Numbered from the stretch's first letter, positions 31,115 through 40,892 are shown. The stretch: 64,000 nucleotides of DNA from Tersicoccus sp. Bi-70 (GCF_001968825.1 NZ_MIEU01000011.1:434001-498000), one strand, 5' to 3'. The notes: generated from the letters alone by a model not told the origin. Program-made: numbers and translations.

Positions 31115-31130
31115 TGTGCCGTGCGTCACG
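31115..31130. promoter_or_regulatory. Possible CRP/GlxR site upstream of acsA
   Basis: TGTGCCGTGCGTCACG matches TGTG-N8-CACA at seven of eight fixed bases. It lies 75 bases before the acsA start and faces the gene for the acidic-tailed membrane protein on the other side. Acetyl-CoA synthetase genes are known Crp/GlxR targets in actinobacteria. Confidence 0.35.
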
Positions 31131-31287
31131 CGTACGGGGTTGCCGTGGGGTTGCACCGGGCTCGGCTGGGCGTTCGCGTGCGGCCCGGCCCGGGGGCGGC
31201 TGGTTCCCGTGTCCGCGCCATGACTAGGCTGGACGCGAATCGATGCCGTGCGCCGCGGCACCCGGCGCTGCACCGCGAGGAGGACCC

Positions 31288-33105
31288 ATGGGTCAGGACC
31301 CGCTCGAGAACGACCGGATCGGCAGCCGCCGGCCGGAGACGACGACGCCGGGTTCGCCGGGGTCCGCAACCGGCAGGACGACCGCGTCGGCGACCGTTCC
31401 CGGATCCGCCGCCGCGTCATCCCGTGAGGCGACCGGCCGGGCCGCGCAGGAGGGGATCGGACAGGACCAGCGCCAGCGCGCCGTCGCCGGGCCGTTCACG
31501 GTCCGCGACCTGACGGTGCTCGGGTCCATCGTCGTGCTGCTCATCGGCAGCGTCATCCCGCTGGTCATGGACGTCGGCAACGGCTACAACGTGTACGCCA
31601 ACCTGTGGAACATCGGGTCCTCGGCCCAGATCGTCGTCTTCGGGCTCATGCTGCCGCTGGTGGTCGGTGCCCTCTTCATCGCGCGACGGCTCAGCGGCAA
31701 GGAGGAGATCCTGCGGGTCGGCTCCCTGTCCCTGGACCAGTTCGCCTCGGTGGTGGCGTCGGTGGCCACCGTGTTCCACTTCCTCAGCGTGGCGAATTTC
31801 TTCCAGGCCGGGCCGATCATCGCCCTGATCGGTGCCCTCGGCATGCTCGTCGCGACGGTGGGCGGGCCGCACATCCCCGGCTTCGCCTCCGACTTCGTAG
31901 TGCGTCCCTCCGTCGAGGCCCGGCTCGTCGCCCGGCCGGCGGTGCCCGCGTATCAGGCGCCGAAGCCCGAGAAGCCTGAATCCGACACCTCCTCCGCCGG
32001 CACGTCGTCCGGCACGTCGTCCGGCACGGTGGCCGGCTCGGCCGCCCGCCCGGTCGGGGGCAACGCCGCCGGCACCCGCCGGGACGCCGATGAGAACCGC
32101 GCCACTGCGGGCGGAACCGCCGGCACGGGTTCAGATCCGGGCGCGATGGCCGCCGGTGCCGGTCTCGGCGCGGGTGCGGCAGGTGCGGCCGGTGCCTTCA
32201 CCGGCCGGAACGCCGGCTCGACCCACGGTGATGACGACACGGACACGAGCACCGATACCGACGAGGACACGCGGGTCACGGGGTCGTCCTCGTCTCTCGC
32301 CTCGTCCTCACCCGAGACGTCCTCGCTCTCGTCGTCCGCGACCCGGTCTGCCACGACTCGCGACGACGTCGACACCGACACCTCCGACACCGACGGCTCC
32401 GACACCGACAGCGCCGACACCGACGACGCCCTCGACGGGACGGATACCACCGGGAGCGATGCGGCCGACACCGACGCTCCGGGACAGGCACATGATGCCC
32501 GCACGACCGCCGTCCCGACGGTCACGGGCGCGGAGCACGGCTCCACGGGCCACCACGACGATCGAGGCGACGACGCTGCCGACCTCGACGACACCGTTGC
32601 CCGACCGATCACGACCGATGCCGTCTCGACCGGGGCGGACGACGACGACATGACCGCCATCCGCCCGCAGCAGTGGCAGACGGCCGACGCGGTGTGGGCG
32701 GACGACGCGGACACCGTCGCGCGGCCGGCGGTCCGCGACGCGGAGCCGCCGACGCAGCAGACCGAGCTCACCGATGACTCCCGCGCGAACGAGCGGTCGG
32801 CCGGTGGCCGCGGGGCGTCGGCCGTCTCGGCACCCATCGGCGCCGTCGTCGATCCCGAGGATGACGCTGACGGTCACGAGACCGATGACACGGGTCGCGG
32901 TCGCGCGGACGAGTACGAGGCCTTCTGGTTCGCCGTCGGCTACGCGCGTCCCGTCTTCGACGAGCGCAGCGGGCAGCAGCAGTTCATGCTCGAGCCCGGC
33001 GCCTGGATCCTCGCCCTGCAGGACCGGGGCAGCTCCTTCGTCGTCCAGCACACGGACGGCCGGGTCGCCGTCCTGCACGACCTGAACAGCATCGAACGTG
33101 CCTGA
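31288..33105 (+). CDS. Four-helix membrane protein with long acidic Asp/Ser/Thr-rich tail
   Basis: An unrecognised 605-residue protein. Residues ~75-210 hold four hydrophobic helices with short loops. Residues ~235-520 are low complexity, rich in Asp, Ser, Thr and Ala, with a run of SDTD-type repeats. The final ~65 residues are folded-looking and conserved in style ([18 protein letters not shown] ... [18 protein letters not shown]). A GAGGAGGA site seven bases upstream decides the ATG at 31288. TAGGCT at 31225-31230 could be the -10. The end overlaps nth by eight bases. The tail resembles intrinsically disordered linkers, but no function is assigned. Confidence 0.8.
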   Translation: MGQDPLENDRIGSRRPETTTPGSPGSATGRTTASATVPGSAAASSREATGRAAQEGIGQDQRQRAVAGPFTVRDLTVLGSIVVLLIGSVIPLVMDVGNGYNVYANLWNIGSSAQIVVFGLMLPLVVGALFIARRLSGKEEILRVGSLSLDQFASVVASVATVFHFLSVANFFQAGPIIALIGALGMLVATVGGPHIPGFASDFVVRPSVEARLVARPAVPAYQAPKPEKPESDTSSAGTSSGTSSGTVAGSAARPVGGNAAGTRRDADENRATAGGTAGTGSDPGAMAAGAGLGAGAAGAAGAFTGRNAGSTHGDDDTDTSTDTDEDTRVTGSSSSLASSSPETSSLSSSATRSATTRDDVDTDTSDTDGSDTDSADTDDALDGTDTTGSDAADTDAPGQAHDARTTAVPTVTGAEHGSTGHHDDRGDDAADLDDTVARPITTDAVSTGADDDDMTAIRPQQWQTADAVWADDADTVARPAVRDAEPPTQQTELTDDSRANERSAGGRGASAVSAPIGAVVDPEDDADGHETDDTGRGRADEYEAFWFAVGYARPVFDERSGQQQFMLEPGAWILALQDRGSSFVVQHTDGRVAVLHDLNSIERA

Positions 33106-33946
33106 TCCGGCGTCGCGCCGCACGGGCAGCCGGGCGGCCAGTGCCGAGTCAGCCACCCGGGCGGCCAGTGCCGAGTCAGCCCTCGCCCGGAAGCGTCGTG
33201 CCCGCCGGATCAACCGGGAGCTGGCAGAGACCTACCCGTACGCGGTCGCGGAGCTGGACTTCCGCAACCCGTTCGAGCTGCTCGTCGCGACCGTGCTCTC
33301 GGCGCAGACCACGGACGTACGGGTCAATTCCGTCACGCCCGCCCTCTTCGCCGCGTACCCGGACGCGCACGCCCTCGCGGCCGCCGACGAGGCCCGGCTG
33401 CAGGAACTCATCCAGCCGACGGGGTTCTTCCGCGCCAAGGGACGCAGCCTGCTCGCCCTGGCCACCAGGCTGGTGGACGAGTTCGACGGCGAGGTGCCCC
33501 CGAAGCTGGACGCCCTCGTCACCCTGCCCGGCGTCGGCCGCAAGACCGCGAACGTCGTCCTCGGCAACGCCTTCGGGATCCCTGGGCTGACCGTCGACAC
33601 CCACTTCGGCCGCCTGTCCCGCCGTCTCGAGCTGACGACGTCTGAGGACCCGGTCCAGGTGGAGAAGGACGTGGCCGAGCTGATCGAACGGTCCGAGTGG
33701 ACGATGTTCTCGCACCGGCTCATCTTCCACGGGCGCCGCGTGTGCCACGCCCGCAAGCCCGCGTGCGGGGCGTGCGCGATCGCCGGCCTGTGCCCCTCCG
33801 CCGGGATCGGGGAGACCGACCCGGCCGCCGCCCGCTCCCTGCTGAAGTACGAGCTGGCTCCCGGGCGGGAGGCCCTCCTGGCCCGCGCGCGGGAGGGCGC
33901 GACCCGCGAGCAGTTGCGCGCCGAGGGGTTCTCACTCGGCACATGA
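33098..33946 (+). CDS. nth: Endonuclease III (DNA glycosylase/AP lyase)
   Basis: Nth removes oxidised pyrimidines and nicks the abasic site. The helix-hairpin-helix [17 protein letters not shown] carries the catalytic Lys, [11 protein letters not shown] contains the catalytic Asp, and the 4Fe-4S ligands are Cys-x6-Cys-x2-Cys-x5-Cys in [17 protein letters not shown]. The protein is 282 residues. The first ~30 are an extra Ala/Ser/Arg-rich tail built from a 9-residue tandem repeat. It overlaps the upstream membrane-protein gene by eight bases and the Nudix gene by four, forming one operon. In mycobacteria nth sits next to crp; here it has moved a few kilobases. Confidence 0.95.
   Translation: MPDPASRRTGSRAASAESATRAASAESALARKRRARRINRELAETYPYAVAELDFRNPFELLVATVLSAQTTDVRVNSVTPALFAAYPDAHALAAADEARLQELIQPTGFFRAKGRSLLALATRLVDEFDGEVPPKLDALVTLPGVGRKTANVVLGNAFGIPGLTVDTHFGRLSRRLELTTSEDPVQVEKDVAELIERSEWTMFSHRLIFHGRRVCHARKPACGACAIAGLCPSAGIGETDPAAARSLLKYELAPGREALLARAREGATREQLRAEGFSLGT
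33131..33184 (+). repeat. 27-base tandem duplication in the start of nth
   Basis: Two copies (33131-33157 and 33158-33184) are almost identical and code for AASAESATR / AASAESALA-like nonamers. Being in frame, the duplication lengthens the N-terminal tail without breaking the gene. Confidence 0.85.
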
Positions 33947-34638
33947 GCGCCTACACCGATCTGTCCGCTCTCGGCGCCCGCGGGGACGCGCTGATCCGCG
34001 GGTCCGCGGCGGACGCGCTGCGCGGACTCGACCCCGCCACCGCCCGCGCCGCGGCCGTGCTGATGCTCTTCGGGGTGCTCGACGACCGTCCCGCCGACAC
34101 GGGCAGCACCTGGGCGCCCGCCGATCTCGACGTGCTGCTCGTCGAGCGGTCGCGGCGGCTCGGCCACCACCCCGGCCAGATCGCCTTCCCCGGCGGAGGC
34201 GTGGACGCGACCGACGCCTCGGTCGAGGCCGCCGCCCTGCGGGAGGCCCGCGAGGAGACCGGTCTCGACCCCACCGGCGTCGAACTGCTCGGCACGATGC
34301 CCGAGGTCGGTGTGCCGGTCTCCGGCTACCGGGTCACACCGGTGCTCGGCTGGTGGGCCACCACGTCGGCGATCACCGTCGTCGACCGCGGCGAGTCCGA
34401 ACGCGTGTTCCGGGCCCCTGTCTCGGACCTGCTGGACCCGGACCGGAGGGTCACGGCCGTCGTCGAGCGCGGACGGCTGCGGCACCGCTCGCCCGCCTTC
34501 CTGCTCGACGGTGAAGCCGACGCCGGCGACGCAGGCGTCGTGTGGGGTTTCACCGGCCTGCTGCTCAGCGGCCTGTTCGACCAGCTCGGCTGGACGGTGC
34601 CGTGGGACGAGTCGCGGCGCATCCCCGCACCGCTCTGA
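33943..34638 (+). CDS. Nudix hydrolase, CoA-pyrophosphatase type (NUDT7/8-like)
   Basis: A 231-residue Nudix enzyme. It has the UPF0035/CoA-type signature ([22 protein letters not shown]) directly before an intact Nudix box ending [10 protein letters not shown]. Members cleave CoA or acyl-CoA to 4'-phosphopantetheine and 3',5'-ADP. It starts at the ATG overlapping the nth stop (ATGA). The longer frame into nth is not coding. The nth-Nudix pairing is the same as in mycobacteria, where the Nudix gene precedes marP. Confidence 0.9.
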   Translation: MSAYTDLSALGARGDALIRGSAADALRGLDPATARAAAVLMLFGVLDDRPADTGSTWAPADLDVLLVERSRRLGHHPGQIAFPGGGVDATDASVEAAALREAREETGLDPTGVELLGTMPEVGVPVSGYRVTPVLGWWATTSAITVVDRGESERVFRAPVSDLLDPDRRVTAVVERGRLRHRSPAFLLDGEADAGDAGVVWGFTGLLLSGLFDQLGWTVPWDESRRIPAPL

Positions 34639-34651
34639 GGGGTCCGCCTCC

Positions 34652-36301
34652 TCACTTGGCCTGGTCGTAGCTGTCGACGACGGCGACGGTGACCGGGAAG
34701 TCGTCGGGTCCGGCCCCGAAGAGCAGGGCGGCGGCCGCCGCGGCGGCGGCCTTCACCTCGGCGACCACCGCGTCCACCTCGTCGTCCGGCACGTGCAGCA
34801 CCAGCTCGTCGTGGACGAAGAACACCAGGCGGGCGGCGCGCCGCTGCTCCCGCAACCGTCGCCGCAGGTCGGCCAGCCAGGACATCGCCCACTCGGCCGC
34901 GGAGCCCTGGACCACGAAATTGCGGGTGAACCGGCCGTGGGCACGCAGCACCGGCTGATCGCCCCGGGCCAGCGCCGCCCGCAGCCGCGGACCCGCCTGC
35001 GGGGTGCTGCGCCCGAGGTGGGTGCTGACGGGTCGGCCGGCCTCCCCGAGCCGCGCGGCCGCCTCGACGAGGGCCACCGCGCGCGGGAACGAGCGGGCCA
35101 GCTGGGGAACCAACCGGCCGGCCTCGCCCGTCGTCGCCCCGTACATCGCCCCGAGCATCGCGACCTTCGCCGCGGAGCGTTCGCCACCGAACCCGCGCTC
35201 GGCGACACCGGCGTACAGGTCCCGGCCCCGGGCGGCGGCCGCCAGGGCGTCGTCGACCGCCATTGCGCCGAGCACCCGCGGCTCGAGCTGCGCCGCATCC
35301 GCGACGACGAGCTTGTGGCCGGGGTCGGCGTGCGCCGCCGCGCGGATCTGGTGCGGGATCTGCAGGGCACCGCCACCGCTGGTCGCCCAACGACCGGTGA
35401 CGACGGCACCGATCACGTAGTCGGGCCGGAACCGGCCGTCCCGCACCCACGCGTCCTGCCAGGCCCAGCCGTTGGCCGTCAGCAGCCGGGACAGCTGCTT
35501 GTACTCCAGCAGCGGGGCGATCGCCGGGTGGGAGTGCCGCGCCAGCTCGCCCTTGCGCGTCGTGGCGACGTCGATGCCGGCGCGATGCAGCGCGCGCAGC
35601 AGTTCCTGCGGCGAATCCGGATTGAGGGTCGGTGCGCCCAGAGTCTCCTGCAGGACGCCGACGAGCTGCTGCAGCTTCTGCGGGCGCTGGCCGTGCGGAA
35701 CCCGGGGGCCGAGGACCCGTTGCAGATAGGCGTCGTGCAGGTCCGCGCGGAACGGCAGGCCGGCGTGGTGCATCTCGGCGCCGGCCAGCGCTCCCGCCGA
35801 CTCGGCGGCCAGTAACAGCCGCAGCCGCCCGGGGTGCTCGCTGGTGGCGACGGCGTCCAATTGGGCCGCGAGTTCGGCGATCAGCTCCTCGGCCGACGGG
35901 TCCTGCTCGCCGGCCGGAGCGGCGCCGAGGGCGGCGTCGAACAGGGCGGCCTGGCTCTCGTCGGGGGCCGTCTCCCCGTCCAGGTCGTCCACGGTCCGCG
36001 GGGCCAGCCGGGGATCCGGCGCGTAACCGGAGGCGGCCGCGTCCTGGGCGTGGCCGAGGATCCGGCCGGACAGCCCGAGGTCGTGCGCGCGGGCGACGGT
36101 GACCCCCGCGCGGAGCCAGCGCGGATACCAGTCCGTGGCGCGGGCGAACACCCAGCGGGTGCTGAGGGTCGCCTCGCGGTGCGCGACGGCGGCCGCCAGC
36201 TCGTCCGGCTGCAGCCGCTCGGCCGCTCCGGTGGGCACCCCGGCGTCGTCGGCGTCCTGCAGCAGGACGGCGCCGGCGTCGCGGGCGACCAGGGTGTACA
36301 T
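34652..36301 (-). CDS. PolA-family DNA polymerase (bifunctional 3'-5' exonuclease/polymerase type)
   Basis: A 549-residue protein carrying the family A polymerase fold. Motif A is VVADAAQLEPRVLGAM, motif B is KVAMLGAMYGATTGEAGRLVP and motif C is FFVHDELVLHVP with the catalytic Asp/Glu. The N-terminal ~190 residues take the place of the exonuclease domain but lack its acidic motifs. No 5' nuclease domain is present. Similar actinobacterial proteins are separate from the real DNA polymerase I and probably do repair or translesion work. The start is ATG at 36301; the longer frame upstream is repeat sequence. It is convergent with the Nudix gene. Confidence 0.88.
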   Translation of the reverse strand: MYTLVARDAGAVLLQDADDAGVPTGAAERLQPDELAAAVAHREATLSTRWVFARATDWYPRWLRAGVTVARAHDLGLSGRILGHAQDAAASGYAPDPRLAPRTVDDLDGETAPDESQAALFDAALGAAPAGEQDPSAEELIAELAAQLDAVATSEHPGRLRLLLAAESAGALAGAEMHHAGLPFRADLHDAYLQRVLGPRVPHGQRPQKLQQLVGVLQETLGAPTLNPDSPQELLRALHRAGIDVATTRKGELARHSHPAIAPLLEYKQLSRLLTANGWAWQDAWVRDGRFRPDYVIGAVVTGRWATSGGGALQIPHQIRAAAHADPGHKLVVADAAQLEPRVLGAMAVDDALAAAARGRDLYAGVAERGFGGERSAAKVAMLGAMYGATTGEAGRLVPQLARSFPRAVALVEAAARLGEAGRPVSTHLGRSTPQAGPRLRAALARGDQPVLRAHGRFTRNFVVQGSAAEWAMSWLADLRRRLREQRRAARLVFFVHDELVLHVPDDEVDAVVAEVKAAAAAAAALLFGAGPDDFPVTVAVVDSYDQAK

Positions 36302-36618
36302 GCGTCCATCCTGCCGTGCGCCGCGGACGGTTCTCGCCCGGGGGCCTTGGTGTGGGCTGTCGCGGCAGCTCGTTCCCGGGTGGCCGGAGTCACGCGCCGG
36401 CATCGGGAGCGAGGTGGTGCGGGGGCCTCGGTGTGGGCTACCGCGGCGCGGGGTCCGCGGGAGGAAGCGTGGGCTTCTTCCTCCCCAGCGGCCGCAGGTC
36501 TCCCTCCTTCCCGGGTGCTGCGCCGGCTTCTCCCTCCCCAGGCGGCCGCGGGCCGCGCGTTGTGCACAACCGTCGGCGTCCGAGTGGCCGCATCCCGCCC
36601 GCCGGCGCACCGTGAGGC
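36302..36618. repeat. Gene-free segment with two pairs of imperfect direct repeats
   Basis: This 317-base gap between the divergent polymerase and tad genes shows no gene. A 27-base unit starting GGGGGCCTYGGTGTGGGCT occurs at 36340-36366 and 36421-36447, 81 bases apart. A second pair, built on CTCCCCAGGCGGCCGC or close variants, lies near 36480 and 36535. It must contain the promoters of both neighbours, but none is clear. Confidence 0.6.
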
Positions 36619-38058
36619 ATGGTCCTCTTCTCTCCACGTCTCGACTCGGCCCCACCCCCGGGCCCACGCCCGACCGCGCATTCGATGGCGCGCCCGGCCC
36701 GTCACCGTTCGACCGGGGTGGACGCGGTCGGCATGGCCGCTGAGGACCCGCCTCCAGGGGGTCCGGCTGCGGGCGTGGCACCGGCGACGTCCACCGACGT
36801 GCGCGCGGGTCCGCCGACGGCTCCGCCGCTGTCGAGAAGGGTGTCGTCGAACTCGCTGGCGCTGAGCGGGACACCGTCGCGTGTTCTGCCCTCGGCCTCG
36901 ATCGGGTGGGTGCCGGCCGCGATGGCGGGATCGGGCATCGTCGCGGTGACCGGCTCGGCGCTGTTGCAGGCGGAGATCGAACGCGTCGCCTCCGCGGCGG
37001 GGCGCACGGTCACGGTCATCGCCGATCTCCGGGAGGGCGGCCCGGCGAGCGAGGCCACCGCCGTCGACCCCCTCCTGCTGTCCGCGCCGGTCGTCCTGCT
37101 CGGCAGCGACGTCGCGCTCGCGGGAATGCTGTCGGCGGATGACGCGGTGGCGCGGTCGAGGGACCGGCCATGGCGGGGAACGACGATCATCGTGGGCCTG
37201 GCCGGTGAGGGGGCCGCACTGTGGGAGGCCGCCGGGCACTGGGACGCCGATCGCGTCGCCGTCGTCCCGGACGCCTCTGCCTGGCTGGTCGACGTGCTGG
37301 CCGACGACGCCGTCGACACTCGGCCGCGCGCTCGCGGCCTCGCGCAGGACATCACCGCCGAGGGAGGGTCGGTCGTCGGGGTGATCGGGGGATGCGGCGG
37401 GGTCGGCGCCACGTCGTTGTGCATCGCGGTGGCCGAGGCGGCGCGTCGCACGGGTGTCGAGGCGCTCCTCGTCGACGCGAACGCCTGGGGCGGCGGCATG
37501 GACGAGATGCTCGACGCGGCGGAGGAGCCCGGTGTGCGGTGGACAGAACTGCGTGAAGCGGTCGGCCGGATCGCGGGTGATCAGCTGAAGGAGGCGGTGC
37601 CGCAGGCCCACGGCCTTCCCCTGCTCACCGGCACCGTGGACACCGTTCCCGCTCATGCCCTCGCCGCCGTGATGACGGCCGCGCGCGAGGCCTACGCCGT
37701 GACGGTCGTCGATGTCGGCCGCGACCGCGCCGCCCTGCACGAGTGGGTCCGGCTCGTCGACCGGGTGATCCTCGTCCTACCGGCTCGCGCCGTGGGAAGC
37801 GCCGCCGTCCTGACCGCCGTGCTGCAGGACGTCGACCCGGATCGCGTGCTCGCCGTGATCGCGGGAAGGCCCCCGGACGGGCTCGACCCCGAGGCGGTGG
37901 CCGCCGACGCCGGCGCGCGGCACTACGTGGTGTGGCGCTCGCTGCCGTCGGTGGGCCGTCGTCTGGGGGCGGGCCTCCAACCCTCCGGTCTGGTCGGCCG
38001 CCGGTGCCACGCGCCCGAGGCGATCCTCCACTTCGCCGGCGCGGGGGCGCCCGGATGA
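36619..38058 (+). CDS. CpaE-like/Ssd protein of the helicase/secretion neighbourhood
   Basis: A 479-residue MinD/ParA-type protein related to septum-site determining protein Ssd (Rv3660c) and CpaE/TadZ. About 95 N-terminal residues are Pro/Ser-rich and disordered. A receiver-like domain follows (IVAVTGSALLQAEIERVA), then a P-loop domain with GVIGGCGGVGATSLCIAVAEAA. The P-loop Lys is replaced by Ala, as is usual for CpaE/TadZ. TadZ-like proteins place the pilus machine at the pole. The start is uncertain: the 36619 ATG has GTGAGG only one base away, and ATGs downstream (for example 36685) are possible. The stop overlaps the TadA gene. Confidence 0.82.
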   Translation: MVLFSPRLDSAPPPGPRPTAHSMARPARHRSTGVDAVGMAAEDPPPGGPAAGVAPATSTDVRAGPPTAPPLSRRVSSNSLALSGTPSRVLPSASIGWVPAAMAGSGIVAVTGSALLQAEIERVASAAGRTVTVIADLREGGPASEATAVDPLLLSAPVVLLGSDVALAGMLSADDAVARSRDRPWRGTTIIVGLAGEGAALWEAAGHWDADRVAVVPDASAWLVDVLADDAVDTRPRARGLAQDITAEGGSVVGVIGGCGGVGATSLCIAVAEAARRTGVEALLVDANAWGGGMDEMLDAAEEPGVRWTELREAVGRIAGDQLKEAVPQAHGLPLLTGTVDTVPAHALAAVMTAAREAYAVTVVDVGRDRAALHEWVRLVDRVILVLPARAVGSAAVLTAVLQDVDPDRVLAVIAGRPPDGLDPEAVAADAGARHYVVWRSLPSVGRRLGAGLQPSGLVGRRCHAPEAILHFAGAGAPG

Positions 38059-39260
38059 CCGCATCACGGGACCACGGCGCCCTCCGACCTTCCCTGTCCG
38101 CTGCCGCCGGCCTCCTCCTCGATCAGGGGGAGGCGGTCACTCCGGCCAGCGTGGCCCGCGCCCTCGCGGACAGTGGTCACCTGCTCGGTTCGAGTGGCAC
38201 CCTGACCGCGATCGACGAGATCACGGCGGAGTTGACCGGGCTCGGCCGGCTGGCGCCGCTTGCTCGCGACGCGTTGACGACGGACATCGTCGTCAACGGC
38301 CCGGACGCCGTGTGGGTGGACCGCGGGCGCGGGATGGAGCGGACCGCTGTGCGCTTCGGCTCGGAGGCCGAGGTGCGCGCTCTCGCGGTCCGGCTCATCG
38401 CCGCGGCCGGAGGGCGCCTGGACGACGGGCGCCCCAGCGCCGACGCTCAGCTGACCGGCGGCACGCGCGTGCACGCCGTCCTGCCTCCGGTGTCCGTCAC
38501 GGGCACCCTGCTGTCCATCCGCCTGCAGCGGCACCGGAGGGCGTCGCTGGCCGACCTGGAGCACGCCGGCATGCTCGCCGAGCGGGACGCGCACCTGCTC
38601 CGGTCGATCATGGCCGCGCGACGGAACCTCCTCATCAGCGGGGCCACGGGCAGCGGCAAGACGACCCTGCTGGCGGCCCTGCTGGGGGAAGCGGACCCGA
38701 GCGAGCGGTTGGTGCTGATCGAGGACGTCCCGGAACTCGAACCGGAGCACCCCCACGCCGTGCGACTGCAGGCCCGGCGCGGGAACGTCGAGGGGGCAGG
38801 TGCGGTCGAACTGACCGACCTCGTGCGCCAGGCGCTGCGTATGCGACCGGACCGGCTGGTCGTGGGGGAGTGCCGCGGCGAGGAGATCCGGGACCTGCTC
38901 GGAGCGATGAACACGGGTCACCGGGGGGCGGGTGCCACCGTGCACGCCAACACCGCGTCGACGGTACCGGCGCGACTGGTCGCCCTCGGGGCGCTCGCCG
39001 GCTGGTCTCCCGAGACGACCGCGATCCAGTGCGTCTCCGCGCTAGACGTGGTGATCCACCTCAGTCGCGGGACCGGTGGCCGTGCCGTCACGGAGATCGC
39101 GGTGCTCGGACTCGAGGACCGGGGCCGGTTGCGGGCCGACTCGGCGCTGACGGCACCCACCATCGCCGCCGCACGTTCAGGGCTGACCCGCGGACCGGGA
39201 TGGGAGCGCTTGACCGCCCTGCTCGACGACCGTCCGCTCGACGAGGCGGGTCCGCCGTGA
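38055..39260 (+). CDS. tadA: TadA/CpaF secretion ATPase
   Basis: A 401-residue hexameric ATPase that powers Flp/tad pilus assembly. It has Walker A ISGATGSGKTTLLAALL, the Asp box LVLIEDVPELEPEHPH, Walker B LVVGECRGEE and the His box GATVHANTA. The N-terminal domain contains DIVVNGPDAVWVDRGRG, a CpaF hallmark. Coupled by ATGA to the CpaE-like gene and by GTGA to tadB. Confidence 0.93.
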   Translation: MTASRDHGALRPSLSAAAGLLLDQGEAVTPASVARALADSGHLLGSSGTLTAIDEITAELTGLGRLAPLARDALTTDIVVNGPDAVWVDRGRGMERTAVRFGSEAEVRALAVRLIAAAGGRLDDGRPSADAQLTGGTRVHAVLPPVSVTGTLLSIRLQRHRRASLADLEHAGMLAERDAHLLRSIMAARRNLLISGATGSGKTTLLAALLGEADPSERLVLIEDVPELEPEHPHAVRLQARRGNVEGAGAVELTDLVRQALRMRPDRLVVGECRGEEIRDLLGAMNTGHRGAGATVHANTASTVPARLVALGALAGWSPETTAIQCVSALDVVIHLSRGTGGRAVTEIAVLGLEDRGRLRADSALTAPTIAAARSGLTRGPGWERLTALLDDRPLDEAGPP

Positions 39261-40054
39261 CGGGCGTGCTGGTCGCCTCCCTGCTGGCGGCGGCCGTGAC
39301 GCTGGCGGCCGTCACCGCGACCGCCGGAGCGAGCACCCGGACGCGTCGCCGCTCCGGGGTCACGCCGCTGCCCGACGTCCGCCACCTACGCCGCCGCGGC
39401 CGGGCAGGACGTCGACGACCGGCCACCGACGACCTCGACGATCAGGTTCGCACCCTGCGTCAGCTCAGCGCACTGCTCGCAGCCGGGCGGCCCCTGACCG
39501 CGGTGTGGACGGACGTCCTGGCCGGTCGCGCGGCCACCTCGGACCGAGACGTCGCACCCAACACGGCGGTGGATCGCATGCTGCAGGCGGCCGAACGGGC
39601 TGCCCGCTGGGGACACGACCCGACCGAAGCCCTCCGGGACGTCCGATGGGCGGCGCCCATGAGCTCGACCGGGCGGCAATCGCGGAAAGGAGCCGATCGC
39701 GCGGTCGCCGGTGCGCTGGCGGCAGGGTGGGTGGGTCTGGCCGACTGCATCGACATCGCCCGGGTGACGGGAGCGCCGCTCGCCGGCCTCCTCGACCGGT
39801 TCGCCGCCGCCCAGGCGGACGCCCGCGACGCCGACGCCGCCCGCGCCGTCGCCCTCGCCGGTCCGGCGGTGACGGTCCGCATCCTCCGGTGGCTGCCGGC
39901 GGCCGGGCTCGCCCTGGGCATCCTCATGGGCACCGACCCGCTCCGGGTGCTGGCGACGACCCCCGCCGGGTGGGTGCTGACGATCCTTGCCGCCGGCCTG
40001 ATGGTGCTCGGCCACCTGTGGGTCCGGCGTCTGCTGATCGCGGCGGCCGCCTGA
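39257..40054 (+). CDS. tadB: TadB-like type II/IV secretion inner-membrane protein
   Basis: A 265-residue protein with an N-terminal membrane helix, an Arg-rich loop, a soluble T2SF-like helical region (LRQLSALLAAGRPLTAVWTDVLAG) and two C-terminal helices. It starts with GTG overlapping the tadA stop. TadB and TadC form the membrane platform on which TadA acts. The sequence is short for TadB, as is common in actinobacteria. Confidence 0.82.
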   Translation: MTGVLVASLLAAAVTLAAVTATAGASTRTRRRSGVTPLPDVRHLRRRGRAGRRRPATDDLDDQVRTLRQLSALLAAGRPLTAVWTDVLAGRAATSDRDVAPNTAVDRMLQAAERAARWGHDPTEALRDVRWAAPMSSTGRQSRKGADRAVAGALAAGWVGLADCIDIARVTGAPLAGLLDRFAAAQADARDADAARAVALAGPAVTVRILRWLPAAGLALGILMGTDPLRVLATTPAGWVLTILAAGLMVLGHLWVRRLLIAAAA

Positions 40055-40094
40055 TGCGCCGACGGCTCCGAGCCGTGCGACGGGGCACACCGCC

Positions 40095-40730
40095 ATGGTG
40101 ACCGGGCTGGTAGTCGCCGCGCTGTGTGCGGCGGCCGTCGTCGTCGCGGGTCTGTCCGGCGGCAGAAGCGGGCCGCGGGCTCGTAGCGCCGCGCTCACTC
40201 ACCCGAGGCTGCCTGCCGGCACCGCGCGACAGGGGAGGACGTCCGACCGCGGTCCGCGGCCGGACGCTGCCCTGCTGCTCGATCTGCTCGCCGCGATGCT
40301 CGACGCCGGTGTCTCGATCGATACCGCGCTCGCTCTACTGGCCGGGATACATGCGAACTCCGTGGGAGCCGCCCTGGACCGGGTCGTCGCCGCTCGGCGC
40401 CTCGGCGCCGACTGGCCGTCCGCCGTCGCCATGGTCGAGGGCACCGCGTCGTCGTTGCGTCCCGGATCGGAGTCCCGCGAGGCGCTCGTGTCACTCGGCC
40501 CGCTGCTCGAGGCGGTGGTCTTCGCGGCGACGACCGGGACGCCGTCGGCGGAGCTGCTGCGATCCCGCGCGGGCGAGCTGCGCGGCCGGCGGAGGCGAGA
40601 GACCGAACGACGGGCGGCGTCGCTCGGGGTGCGACTGGTCCTCCCGCTGGGGCTGTGCCAGCTCCCGGCCTTCATCTGCCTGGGCATCGCCCCGGTCGTG
40701 GTCGCGCTGCTACCGGCCCTCGGCTCGTGA
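40095..40730 (+). CDS. tadC: TadC-like secretion membrane protein
   Basis: A 211-residue protein with an N-terminal helix, a T2SF-type region (LLLDLLAAMLDAGVSIDTALALLAG) and a C-terminal hydrophobic hairpin (VRLVLPLGLCQLPAFICLGIAPVVVALL). It lies 40 bases after tadB, the only real gap in the locus apart from the pilin leader. The call rests on its position and the T2SF-like pattern. Confidence 0.8.
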   Translation: MVTGLVVAALCAAAVVVAGLSGGRSGPRARSAALTHPRLPAGTARQGRTSDRGPRPDAALLLDLLAAMLDAGVSIDTALALLAGIHANSVGAALDRVVAARRLGADWPSAVAMVEGTASSLRPGSESREALVSLGPLLEAVVFAATTGTPSAELLRSRAGELRGRRRRETERRAASLGVRLVLPLGLCQLPAFICLGIAPVVVALLPALGS

Positions 40731-40892
40731 TCGCCCGTGGGCGACCTGCCGGCTCCGTCGGGTCTTCCTCCACAGGACCGGCGCCTCGCCGAGTTGTCCA
40801 CCGACGCCGACACGCCCCTTTGTTCGTCGACGTCCCCGATCGACGCTGGGACCAGCGGCCGTGCTGGACGGCCACCGAGGAGAGGAACAGCC

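Noticed and set aside
33131-33184. CRISPR-like repeat
   Set aside because: Only two contiguous copies without spacers; they code for protein.
36619-38058. Loss of the P-loop Lys in the CpaE-like protein as evidence of inactivation
   Set aside because: GGVGATS without the Lys is normal in CpaE/TadZ/Ssd proteins, so it is not a defect.
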